Shown piece after piece: positions 1 through 7,497 of a DNA stretch of 18,077 nt (the first letter of the stretch is position 1; every line of letters starts with the position of its first letter). The DNA lies in NCBI GenBank assembly GCA_038874075.1, contig JAVZDD010000013.1, forward strand, positions 1 to 18,077, read 5' to 3'. The notes beneath the pieces are model-generated. The model saw only the letters and a list, made by a program, of their open reading frames with translations. It made no database searches and was not told where the DNA came from. Source of the stretch: Jingweiarchaeum tengchongense. GTDB taxonomy: Archaea > Nanobdellota > Nanobdellia > Jingweiarchaeales > Jingweiarchaeaceae. The translations under genes were made by a program, and so were the position numbers.

Positions 1-99
1 TATTGTCAGGTTGGAGTTACCATATACATACCAATTTGTTGTATTTGTGGCATTGAATACGATCGTACCAGAATAAGATGTACCAGAGCTGTATCCAAG
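1..99 (-). repeat. 99-bp exact repeat, copy A (partner 2542-2640)
   Basis: Bases 1-99 match 2542-2640 with no difference that I can find, and the match may extend beyond the left edge. Both copies are in frame and encode the end of a beta-helix (YLGYSSGTSYSGTIVFNA, then NWYVYGNSNLTI). Confidence 0.92.
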
Positions 100-3000
100 G
101 TAGGAAGTAGCTGATAATGTGGAATTTCTGATGTCTGTAACAGAAGCACTTGTACCATAGAAATATACATTGCCAGTGAATGAACAATTCGTCACATTGC
201 TTAAGGCTGAATTATAAAATGAGGTTGTAGATGTGAATGTAGAATTCATCACATTATTTCTTGAAGATTCAAAGAAGCTGGTGCTAGCTGTGAAGCTGCA
301 ATTCCATATTGTGTTATTTGATGAACCTGCAAAATCACACCAACTTCCAAAGCTGTTGTTCGTGAGTGTATTGTTTGGATTACTCCAAGTAAAAAAACCA
401 AAGTTTGTTACATTTACATTACTTATATTTAATCTATAATTAGATCCAGAAGCAGCAAAATAATAATTTAAATTATTCCCAGCAGATAGATTTGCAATTG
501 TGAGATTGTGCGTCCTCGTTGAACCAATTCTGAATGCATTGCAATAAGAGTTCAACACTGAACTATTGCTAGCGTCGTAAAATACACATATATCATTGAA
601 TCTTGTGTTTGTTATGTTGTTCAATGTGTCACCATAGAAATATACATCATCGCTAAAGTTTGAATAAGTCACATTATTTTTTGAATACTCGTAGAATCTA
701 ACATAGGCCATAGACGAACTGTTTATTGTATTGTTTGAATATCCGTGAAAATATGTAGTTGGTGAGAAAATCGATTTGGTTATATCATTTGTTGAATTGT
801 AAAAATCAAGTGTGTACCATAAATTTGAAATGAAAGTACAGTTTGTGATGTTATTCCTTGAGTTATCAGCAAAATAACTCTCAGTGTATGGTATAAAGGT
901 TGAATTTATTAGTGTATTATTACTTGAGTTCGTTGCTTGGAATTCTACACCAACCCAGCCCGTTCCAGATAGGTTTACGTTCGTTAAATTCAATGTAAAA
1001 TTTGAGCCAATCGCACTTACATACGTAGTTAAACCATTTATGTAATTCAAATTAGATAGTGTTAAATTGTGTGGTAAGTTTGATCTAATTCTTAAATAAT
1101 TTCCAGGTCTTGAATTCACGAATGTGCTATTTGATGCATCATATACATAAAGCTGTTCATTAAACCATGAATCTCTAATTGTGTTAATTGAATTGCCATA
1201 AAATCTGAAAATGTCTGAGTTACTATTTATTGTGTAATTTAATATTGAGTTTATTGAATTATCAAAAAAAGAATAGGTACCACAACACGACGAGCCAGAT
1301 GGAGATATGATGTTTGATAAATAGTTTGTTGAATTCCCATAGAAGTTTATGTTCCTGTTATTTTGCCCACCAACGTTTGCATGGTATATTTGTGTGTTAT
1401 TCAAGTAATTTATTGAATTTCCAGTAAAATTAGTATAGAAGATATAAAAAGAATTCATCAACACGTTTGTTAGATTGGCTTTCGCAGATTCGTTGACTCT
1501 GAAGTAATATTGCCAATTCGAGCTTTGATCCATCCAGAGAATGCAGTCATTCACGATCAGTGTTCCAGTATTCCAAACATCAATATTCCCATTTATTGAA
1601 ATTCTCTTTCCTTGTGCACATCTACATTCAGTTATACCGCTACTAATTGACCAGGGGAGAGATGAATAACGAATCACGATTGCTGCATCAAAGTATCCAG
1701 GACCGCTACCAGTATTTTCGCCGCCATTTGCAATCCAACAGGCAAGAAGATTGTGCGTACCCTGGATAAGGTTTGCTTGAATACTGAGAGTTCTATTCCA
1801 ATATACTGGTGAAGTCGCACGACTTAAAGCATCATATATAAGATTACCATTTAAATAACACCTTATCCCATCATCATGTGATAAATATAAAGTTGCACTG
1901 CTAATTGAACCACTTGGCACATAGAACCATTTTCTAACGAACAAATCATCAGGAACGCTACCAGCTGTGTAGGTGCATGCCGAAGTGAATGAATAAGAGC
2001 CAAAACCAAATGGTGCATATCCCCAATCCCAAAAAGAGTCATCATAATCTGGTGCATACCAATTCGTACTCGTTATTATTCCTTGGTTAGCATGAGAAAC
2101 ATGGTAATATTTATATCTTGGATTTAGCGAGCATGATTGATCCTTGGTACTTGTATTCATATCATCATCAGCCTGGATTACGATTGATGTTTGTGGTTGT
2201 GTACCTGTACAAACATACGGAGATATCAAGATTGTGAATGTTGTATTAGTAAGAAATCCAATTGCACTTGAATTTGATGCAATTCCATTGTCAGCAGTAA
2301 TATTGAAGTTTCCAATTGCATAGTTTGTACTATCAAATATAACATATATCGAATCAACATAACCCAAGTTGTTCGTGATGCCACTTGAAATTACTGTTCC
2401 ATTGGAAAAGATTGTGCTCGTGTTCACATTTGGAGCAGGATCTTTTTCGTCATTGTAACCAACAAACGTAGGGAAGTACCTCGTCACATTTCCACCAGCA
2501 GACCAACTACTCACAGTCCCCTTTATCGTCAAGTTTCCTTTTATTGTCAGGTTGGAGTTACCATATACATACCAATTTGTTGTATTTGTGGCATTGAATA
2601 CGATCGTACCAGAATAAGATGTACCAGAGCTGTATCCAAGATAAATCGTAGAATTGAAATTTGAGCTACTGATAATTGTATTCGATGTGCTTCCGGTATA
2701 AAAGTACGCATCACTATTAAATATATTATTATCAATTGTATTCATTGAATTTTGAGAAAAATCAACTTCACCATAAAATGTATTATTGTTAAGTGTATTT
2801 GTGTTTCCACTGAAGTAAGTATGCGCATTGTAGAACGAATCATTCATCATCAAATTCGAGCTTCCACTGAAAAAGGCATTATACAGGAAACTTGAGTTCA
2901 AAATAGAGCTAGTAAAATTCGTGATTGCAGATTCATTTGTTTCAAGTTTATATTGATTGTTTGATGTTTGGTTGAAGAACAAAGTACATCTATATAATGT

Positions 3001-6000
3001 TAAATTACCATTTCCAAAAATTAATACATTACCATTCATTGTTATATTTCTGTTATTGCAGTCGCAATATTGTATATCATTTATTAACCAATCACCAGTT
3101 GTTGAATACGCACATTTTTGGAGAATTATAATAATTGGTGTGTTTGTAAGGAAACCAATCGTTGTTGAATTTGAATTTCCATGATAAACATTGACTGTGA
3201 AATTCCCAATTCCATAATTTGTACGATTGAACAAAATTGGAAATTCTACATATCCATTACTATCTGTCACGCCACTCCAAACAACATTCCCCAGATAATT
3301 TCTCACAATTACTTCTGCACCGACAGATGGTGTACCATCTGGATATCTTACATAAGTTGGGAAGTATCTTGTAATGTTCGCAGTTGATCCCCACCCAGTT
3401 ACTACTCCTTTATTCGTTAATGTGCCTCTAATTGTTGAATTCACGCGATCAAAACTCCAATTTGTTACATTACTATTTGAGAAGTTTATTTCCTGTTTCG
3501 AATTATCATATTGCCAACCCAAATTTAATTCGTCTATGCTTGTGTTTATAATGTTCATAGTTAAATTATCATTCAAATCATCTGAATAGAAATGAACGTC
3601 ACCAAAACTACAGTTGGTAATATTATAAGATGAGGAATGATACATACCAATTGCAAAACTATCGAAGGATGAGTTTTTAAGCGTGTTGTTGTTGCTATTT
3701 GTATAATATTCTGAAAATTCGGTCCATCCACCTATGTAAACATTTGTTAGATCTACTCTGAAATTTGAGCCATTTGCTCTTATGTAAACATTGTTATATG
3801 TACCCGTGCTAGTTGTAAAGTTCGCAACTGTCAAGTTATGATTAACATTTGATTCAAGATAAAACTGGTCTAATTGTGAATTTGTTACATTCGTGTAGCT
3901 CTCACCAGCGCATCTGAGTACAAAGATGGACACATTCGTGTTCGTGAAATTTATTATAAAGCGCGAATTAGCAGCAGAAATCGTTTTGTTTATGTAATTT
4001 CCAGGTGCAAAGTTTGATATTGTGACATTGTGGGGCATGTCAGAAGCTACTTCAAACCATGTGAATGCTGAATTGTTGTAATAATTACTCGAATATTCGT
4101 CAAAAATTGTGTAACCAATGAGCTTTGAATTATTTATGTAATTTGTTGAATTACCGTAAAAATGGAAACCATTCCAATAACTATTCTTCGTATCAAATGT
4201 TGTGTTTATTATGTTTGTTGTTGCATTGTCGAATGCTCTGAACTGCATGTATGCACTATAATCTCCGAAATATAACAAGCAATTTTCGATCGTGAAATTA
4301 CCATTCTTTTCTATCGACACATAACCTTCATTCGAATAAGATGTTCCAGAGATTGTTATATTTGCTCCAGGAGCACACCTACAATAAGTTGTATCATTTA
4401 TTATCCAAGCTCCAATGCTTGGTGGCCAAGTTCCAGTACATGAATATGGAAGTGTTACAATGAGAGTGGTATTTGTTAAAAATCCAATTGTCGTTGAATT
4501 AGAAGCAGTACTAATAGTGGCTGTTATTGTGAAGTTCCCAATTCCATAATTACCCGAATTAAAGTCGATATAAGGTTCAACATACCCATCATTGTTCGTT
4601 ATGCCATACCAAATAATTACTCCAGTACTATTTTTTAATGTGACATTTACACCACTTACAGGATTGCCATAAACATCTTTAACAATTGTGGGAAAATATC
4701 TCCTCGTCTGATAATTACTACCACTCCAAGTTAAAGTTCCTTTAATTGTTACATTCCCTTTTATTGTTAAGCTAACAGTATTAGCATAAACATACCAATT
4801 ATTAGTTGTCGAATTCTCAAAAATAACAGTACCAATTTTAGCTGGGGAAGCGCCTCCAGACCAACCAAAATAAGTAGTTCCAGTAATAGTGGTATTTGCT
4901 ATGCTGACAAGAAAACCGCTACTCCAGTCGCCATAAAAATAAATACTACTGCTGAATAAACAGTTTATTACGTTGACTTGGGATAGATCCTTAAAGTAAG
5001 TAGTGGATGTAAAATTACAATTTGTTATATTCGCCTTCGTTGATTCATAAAATGAAGTCGTAGATGTAAATGTAGAATTTATTATATTATTTATTGAGTT
5101 ACCATAAAAATTAGTACTTGCAGTAAATGAACAATTTATTATAATGTTGTTTGAATTTTCCCCGAAATAACAATCATTTCCACACGTGCTATTTATAATT
5201 GTATTATTTGAAGAACCAGAAGCAAATATTCCGAATGTAGTCACATTTACATTACTTATATTTAATCTATAATTAGATCCAGAAGCAGCAAAATAATAAT
5301 TTAAATTATTCCCAGCTGATAGATTTGCAATTGTGAGATTGTGCGTCCTCGTTGAACCGATTCTAAGTATACTGAAACTCGAATTACTTATTGTACTATT
5401 ACTCCCTTCATAAAATCTACAATTTCCAGTGCATATCGAATTACTAATATAATTTCTTGAATCTCCACGGAAATAAGTATCGCTACTAAAATTTGAATAA
5501 CTGACATTATTTATCGCATAATCATAAATCCATACGTTCAGACTGAATGACGAATTATATATTATATTGTTTGAATATCCATATACTGTAACATTACAAG
5601 GAAAATACGAGTTTGTGATGTTGTTTATTGAATTTCCTCTGAAATATATCACATTGTATGGATAAGTAAATGTTACATTCGTTAAGTTATTGATTGAACT
5701 TCCTGTGAATGTAGAATTAAATTTTTTTGAAGAGTTGAAAATCGTATTTTTTATATTCACACTTGCTGTGTCATCGACTTTAAATTCAAATTGATAATCA
5801 CTACTTTGTCTTATTTCTAGTGTACAATTTTCTATTGTTAACTTACCACTTCCGAGAACATAGATGCTACCATTAACAAATAGATTTCCACCAGATTCAC
5901 ATGTACAAGAAGTCATGTCACTTACGAGCCAATTACCGCTTGAGGGTGGTGAGCTACCAGTACAATTGTAAGGCAATGTTTCCGTACCAACATAAGTAAC

Positions 6001-7497
6001 GGGTTCTGGTGATGTATACTTACGCACCAATACTTTCTCAGGGTAAGTGGAGACAGAGAATCCATAATTGTTATAAAGGTCTGCAATTTCACTTGTGGAC
6101 AAACTTTTATTGTAGATTCTAACTTCATCAATTGTTCCATTAAATGTTCTATCTAATTGCGCGCGGTTTCCAATGTATAAATTACTTGTACCAGCATAAA
6201 CAGATGTTGTTCTCGTTGCAGTACCACGAGCCACATTGTTAACAAAGAATTTGATTTGGTTTGAAGAGAGACTTTTATTAAATGTAACAATTACGTGTTG
6301 CCATGTGTTTAAGTATATACTTTCATTTAATGAGTCATATGTGCTACTTGCAGTTCCATTCCCGAAACCAACTGAGAGTGATTGATTCTTACCTGAATCA
6401 TTTTTCACATAGAAAATGTATCCCTCAGTTGAATTCTTATCAAGTATGCGACCATAAACATTTTCACCAAAACTGTATGGATATATCCATGCTTCGAAAC
6501 TAAAATCGTCAGTCACCCGAAGTGTTTCACTGTCTTGTACCAACACATAATCATTTACACCATCAAAATTCAATGCACTTCCAAACTTTCCAGCAGTCCA
6601 AGTGACACCATTATACAAAGTACCATTATTACTATTTCCAGAAGAATCAAATACAGAACTTCCACCACCTTCATCAAAATTCCAGCTTGCTTTTAATCCA
6701 TCAATTTCTCTGATGAAAGTGTTTGCAGCATTGCTTACTATATTTGCACTCGAATTTCCATAGTAAACATAAATTGTCTTATTTGAATTTGCTGGGATTA
6801 AAGGAACTTTTACAAATATTGTTGTTGAACTTGAATTGCAAGGCGTTGTTACATAACATCTAATTGCTTCTACTCTAATTCCATAATAAGTTATAGAAAA
6901 GTCTGTAGTTAACTTGAAACTTATTGGCCCGTAATAAGTAAAATTTGATGACCATGCAGCATTTGGTGCACTACAAACCCCAGATCCACAACTTCCACCA
7001 GTTATGCAACCAGAGGAACTGTATACACTTTTACTACCTGAGTAAATTGTGTAATAATCATATCCAGATTCTGTAGCTGCGTAATGATAGACTTGAAATA
7101 ATGTAGTACCGGGTGGACAGGAAAATGTTGCTGATGTGTATGTTTGACTATTTGAATAGCAATGTGGTGTTTCCCAAAGTGGTGATCCAGTTATCTCTGT
7201 TACATATGGTTTCTCAACTGGTATAATGAAATAATTCAAATTTGTTACAGTATCCGAATCTGTAAATCTCAAATCAGCACAATTCTCTCTTAACTTATTT
7301 TGTGAAATTAAAGTTTGTGTATCCAAAGTAATATTTACCTGATAATCAGTTAATGTGTTTGGATTGTTTGTGTTATCAATTGTAATTTCTCTTCTGTAAT
7401 CCCACCCTTGGAGCCAAGCACTGCTCGTATTCAAAATTGAGAGTAATACAAGTATAAAAATCAATCTCCTGATAGAAATTTTTTTAAGATTGTCCAT
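1..7497 (-). CDS. Giant modular surface protein (DUF2341-like, LamG, four beta-helix modules), C-terminus beyond window
   Basis: I read this frame codon by codon from the ATG at 7497 to base 1 and met no stop, giving 2,499 codons that continue past the left edge. Residues 1-27 form a Sec signal peptide (basic start, hydrophobic core, then SSA before WLQGW). Next come a DUF2341-like domain (about 28-262) with the WDYRREITI and YVYYGN motifs, and a LamG domain (about 266-480) with FDGVNDYV and IDEVRIYN. Four modules follow, each a Cys cap (C...CxC) and a run of rungs like FYGNSxNxIxNS, typical of right-handed parallel beta-helices; the first three end in an Ig-like domain with RYFP...NDGYV...YGIGNF. 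Module 4 has an inserted jelly roll. Composition is very rich in Asn, Ser, Thr and Tyr, with dozens of N-X-S/T sequons. The start overlaps the upstream stop (TAATG), with AGGTG seven bases before it. An adhesin or cell-surface stalk is the likely role; ligand and enzymatic activity are unknown. Confidence 0.88.
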   Translation of the reverse strand, partial: MDNLKKISIRRLIFILVLLSILNTSSAWLQGWDYRREITIDNTNNPNTLTDYQVNITLDTQTLISQNKLRENCADLRFTDSDTVTNLNYFIIPVEKPYVTEITGSPLWETPHCYSNSQTYTSATFSCPPGTTLFQVYHYAATESGYDYYTIYSGSKSVYSSSGCITGGSCGSGVCSAPNAAWSSNFTYYGPISFKLTTDFSITYYGIRVEAIRCYVTTPCNSSSTTIFVKVPLIPANSNKTIYVYYGNSSANIVSNAANTFIREIDGLKASWNFDEGGGSSVFDSSGNSNNGTLYNGVTWTAGKFGSALNFDGVNDYVLVQDSETLRVTDDFSFEAWIYPYSFGENVYGRILDKNSTEGYIFYVKNDSGKNQSLSVGFGNGTASSTYDSLNESIYLNTWQHVIVTFNKSLSSNQIKFFVNNVARGTATRTTSVYAGTSNLYIGNRAQLDRTFNGTIDEVRIYNKSLSTSEIADLYNNYGFSVSTYPEKVLVRKYTSPEPVTYVGTETLPYNCTGSSPPSSGNWLVSDMTSCTCESGGNLFVNGSIYVLGSGKLTIENCTLEIRQSSDYQFEFKVDDTASVNIKNTIFNSSKKFNSTFTGSSINNLTNVTFTYPYNVIYFRGNSINNITNSYFPCNVTVYGYSNNIIYNSSFSLNVWIYDYAINNVSYSNFSSDTYFRGDSRNYISNSICTGNCRFYEGSNSTISNSSFSILRIGSTRTHNLTIANLSAGNNLNYYFAASGSNYRLNISNVNVTTFGIFASGSSNNTIINSTCGNDCYFGENSNNIIINCSFTASTNFYGNSINNIINSTFTSTTSFYESTKANITNCNFTSTTYFKDLSQVNVINCLFSSSIYFYGDWSSGFLVSIANTTITGTTYFGWSGGASPAKIGTVIFENSTTNNWYVYANTVSLTIKGNVTIKGTLTWSGSNYQTRRYFPTIVKDVYGNPVSGVNVTLKNSTGVIIWYGITNNDGYVEPYIDFNSGNYGIGNFTITATISTASNSTTIGFLTNTTLIVTLPYSCTGTWPPSIGAWIINDTTYCRCAPGANITISGTSYSNEGYVSIEKNGNFTIENCLLYFGDYSAYMQFRAFDNATTNIINTTFDTKNSYWNGFHFYGNSTNYINNSKLIGYTIFDEYSSNYYNNSAFTWFEVASDMPHNVTISNFAPGNYINKTISAANSRFIINFTNTNVSIFVLRCAGESYTNVTNSQLDQFYLESNVNHNLTVANFTTSTGTYNNVYIRANGSNFRVDLTNVYIGGWTEFSEYYTNSNNNTLKNSSFDSFAIGMYHSSSYNITNCSFGDVHFYSDDLNDNLTMNIINTSIDELNLGWQYDNSKQEINFSNSNVTNWSFDRVNSTIRGTLTNKGVVTGWGSTANITRYFPTYVRYPDGTPSVGAEVIVRNYLGNVVWSGVTDSNGYVEFPILFNRTNYGIGNFTVNVYHGNSNSTTIGFLTNTPIIIILQKCAYSTTGDWLINDIQYCDCNNRNITMNGNVLIFGNGNLTLYRCTLFFNQTSNNQYKLETNESAITNFTSSILNSSFLYNAFFSGSSNLMMNDSFYNAHTYFSGNTNTLNNNTFYGEVDFSQNSMNTIDNNIFNSDAYFYTGSTSNTIISSSNFNSTIYLGYSSGTSYSGTIVFNATNTTNWYVYGNSNLTIKGNLTIKGTVSSWSAGGNVTRYFPTFVGYNDEKDPAPNVNTSTIFSNGTVISSGITNNLGYVDSIYVIFDSTNYAIGNFNITADNGIASNSSAIGFLTNTTFTILISPYVCTGTQPQTSIVIQADDDMNTSTKDQSCSLNPRYKYYHVSHANQGIITSTNWYAPDYDDSFWDWGYAPFGFGSYSFTSACTYTAGSVPDDLFVRKWFYVPSGSISSATLYLSHDDGIRCYLNGNLIYDALSRATSPVYWNRTLSIQANLIQGTHNLLACWIANGGENTGSGPGYFDAAIVIRYSSLPWSISSGITECRCAQGKRISINGNIDVWNTGTLIVNDCILWMDQSSNWQYYFRVNESAKANLTNVLMNSFYIFYTNFTGNSINYLNNTQIYHANVGGQNNRNINFYGNSTNYLSNIISPSGSSCCGTYSFFDNSINSILNYTINSNSDIFRFYGNSINTIRDSWFNEQLYVYDASNSTFVNSRPGNYLRIRSNLPHNLTLSNLNYINGLTTYVSAIGSNFTLNLTNVNLSGTGWVGVEFQATNSSNNTLINSTFIPYTESYFADNSRNNITNCTFISNLWYTLDFYNSTNDITKSIFSPTTYFHGYSNNTINSSSMAYVRFYEYSKNNVTYSNFSDDVYFYGDTLNNITNTRFNDICVFYDASNSSVLNSYCNAFRIGSTRTHNLTIANLSAGNNLNYYFAASGSNYRLNISNVNVTNFGFFTWSNPNNTLTNNSFGSWCDFAGSSNNTIWNCSFTASTSFFESSRNNVMNSTFTSTTSFYNSALSNVTNCSFTGNVYFYGTSASVTDIRNSTLSATSYLGYSSGTSYSGTIVFNATNTTNWYVYGNSNLTI
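410..531 (-). repeat. 122-bp near-exact repeat, copy A (partner 5243-5364)
   Basis: Bases 410-531 match 5243-5364 at 120 of 122 positions. The two differences are both synonymous third positions (Ser TCT/TCA and Ile ATT/ATC), so the 40 encoded residues are identical (GSTRTHNLTIANLSAGNN and onward to SNVNVT). Confidence 0.92.
1668..2190 (-). other. Inserted galactose-binding-like jelly-roll domain
   Basis: The encoded segment has the pattern W-Y-x-P-D-Y-D-D-S-F-W-D-W-G-x-A-P-F-G, then FVRKWFYVP, LYLSHDDGIRCYLNGN, and GTHNLLACWIANG ending in FDAAIVIRY. Order and spacing resemble the galactose-binding-like beta-sandwich modules attached to secreted glycosidases and surface proteins, where the DDG...LNG pair sits in adjacent strands. 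The family assignment is from motif memory and not from a search. Confidence 0.5.
2221..3120 (-). other. Module 3: short beta-helix and Ig-like domain
   Basis: This is the shortest module. The cap is KCAYSTTGDWLIND...CDC, lacking the CTG tripeptide of the others. A short run of rungs (TYFSGNTNTLNNN, YFYTGSTSNTI) ends in a 99-bp stretch identical to the end of module 4. The Ig-like domain (about 2225-2485) has RYFPTFVGYNDEKDPAPNVN and YAIGNFNITAD. Confidence 0.6.
2542..2640 (-). repeat. 99-bp exact repeat, copy B (partner 1-99)
   Basis: This is the second copy, at the end of the module 3 beta-helix. Identity stops abruptly after the codons for YLGYSSG, where the two modules diverge. Confidence 0.92.
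3121..4450 (-). other. Module 2: Cys cap, beta-helix, Ig-like domain
   Basis: The same architecture is repeated: cap YSCTGTWPPSIGAWII...CRC, Asn-rich rungs such as FHFYGNSTNYINNS, then an Ig-like domain with RYFPTYVRYPDGTPSVGAEV, TDSNGYVEF and YGIGNFTVNV at about 3125-3400. Its rungs are more diverged from modules 1 and 4 than those two are from each other. Confidence 0.63.
4453..5975 (-). other. Module 1: Cys cap, beta-helix, Ig-like domain
   Basis: The cap reads YNCTGSSPPSSGNWLV...CTC. It is followed by about 18 rungs of roughly 20 residues with the pattern F-Y-G-N-S-x-N-x-I-x-N-S, and by a strongly conserved stretch shared with module 4 (see repeat 5243-5364). The module closes at about 4453-4710 with an Ig-like or carboxypeptidase-regulatory-like fold: RRYFPTIVKDVYGNPVSGVN, ITNNDGYV and GIGNFT. 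Rung number and boundaries are estimates made by eye. Confidence 0.65.
5243..5364 (-). repeat. 122-bp near-exact repeat, copy B (partner 410-531)
   Basis: This copy lies in the module 1 beta-helix, about 4.8 kb from its partner in module 4. Flanking rungs are clearly related but much more diverged, so the identity is a local island. Confidence 0.92.
6060..6700 (-). other. LamG / concanavalin-like jelly-roll domain in the giant protein
   Basis: The segment runs from KASWNFDEGGGSSVFDSSGN through ALNFDGVNDYV and EAWIYP to NGTIDEVRIYNKSLS and DLYNNYG. These are the hallmark strands of the LamG_3 (concanavalin A-like) family, which usually binds glycans or proteins. It is a divergent relative of the two LamG domains encoded at 10920-12992 in the same operon. 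Confidence 0.85.
6710..7416 (-). other. DUF2341-like N-terminal domain of the giant protein
   Basis: The segment directly after the signal peptide opens with WLQGWDYRREITIDNTNN and closes with IPANSNKTIYVYYGNSS followed by a short run to the LamG domain. This opening and closing pair is characteristic of DUF2341, a beta-rich domain found at the N-terminus of many archaeal and bacterial surface proteins, often directly before LamG. The middle of the segment holds several cysteines (C...GGSCGSGVC), which look like a domain-specific insertion. Boundaries are approximate. Confidence 0.7.

Larger units (their letters stand above)
1..2220 (-). other. Module 4: split Cys cap and long beta-helix, continuing past the left edge
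   Basis: The cap begins YVCTGTQPQ, is interrupted by a jelly-roll-like insertion (about 1668-2190), and resumes as LPWSISSGITECRCAQG. The beta-helix is the longest in the window. At base 1 it has reached the terminal NWYVYGNSNLTI segment which in module 3 directly precedes KGNLTIKG and the Ig-like domain. A fourth Ig-like domain is therefore expected immediately outside the window. Confidence 0.6.

Noticed and set aside
233..3589. Several short plus-strand and alternate minus-frame open stretches in the left 7.5 kb
   Set aside because: All lie within the long continuous minus-strand frame with recognisable domains; none has its own start context or motifs.
1..5364. CRISPR-like or transposon-related direct repeats
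   Set aside because: The repeats are 99-122 bp, in frame, widely spaced and part of protein modules; there are no short regular repeats with spacers, inverted ends or transposase.
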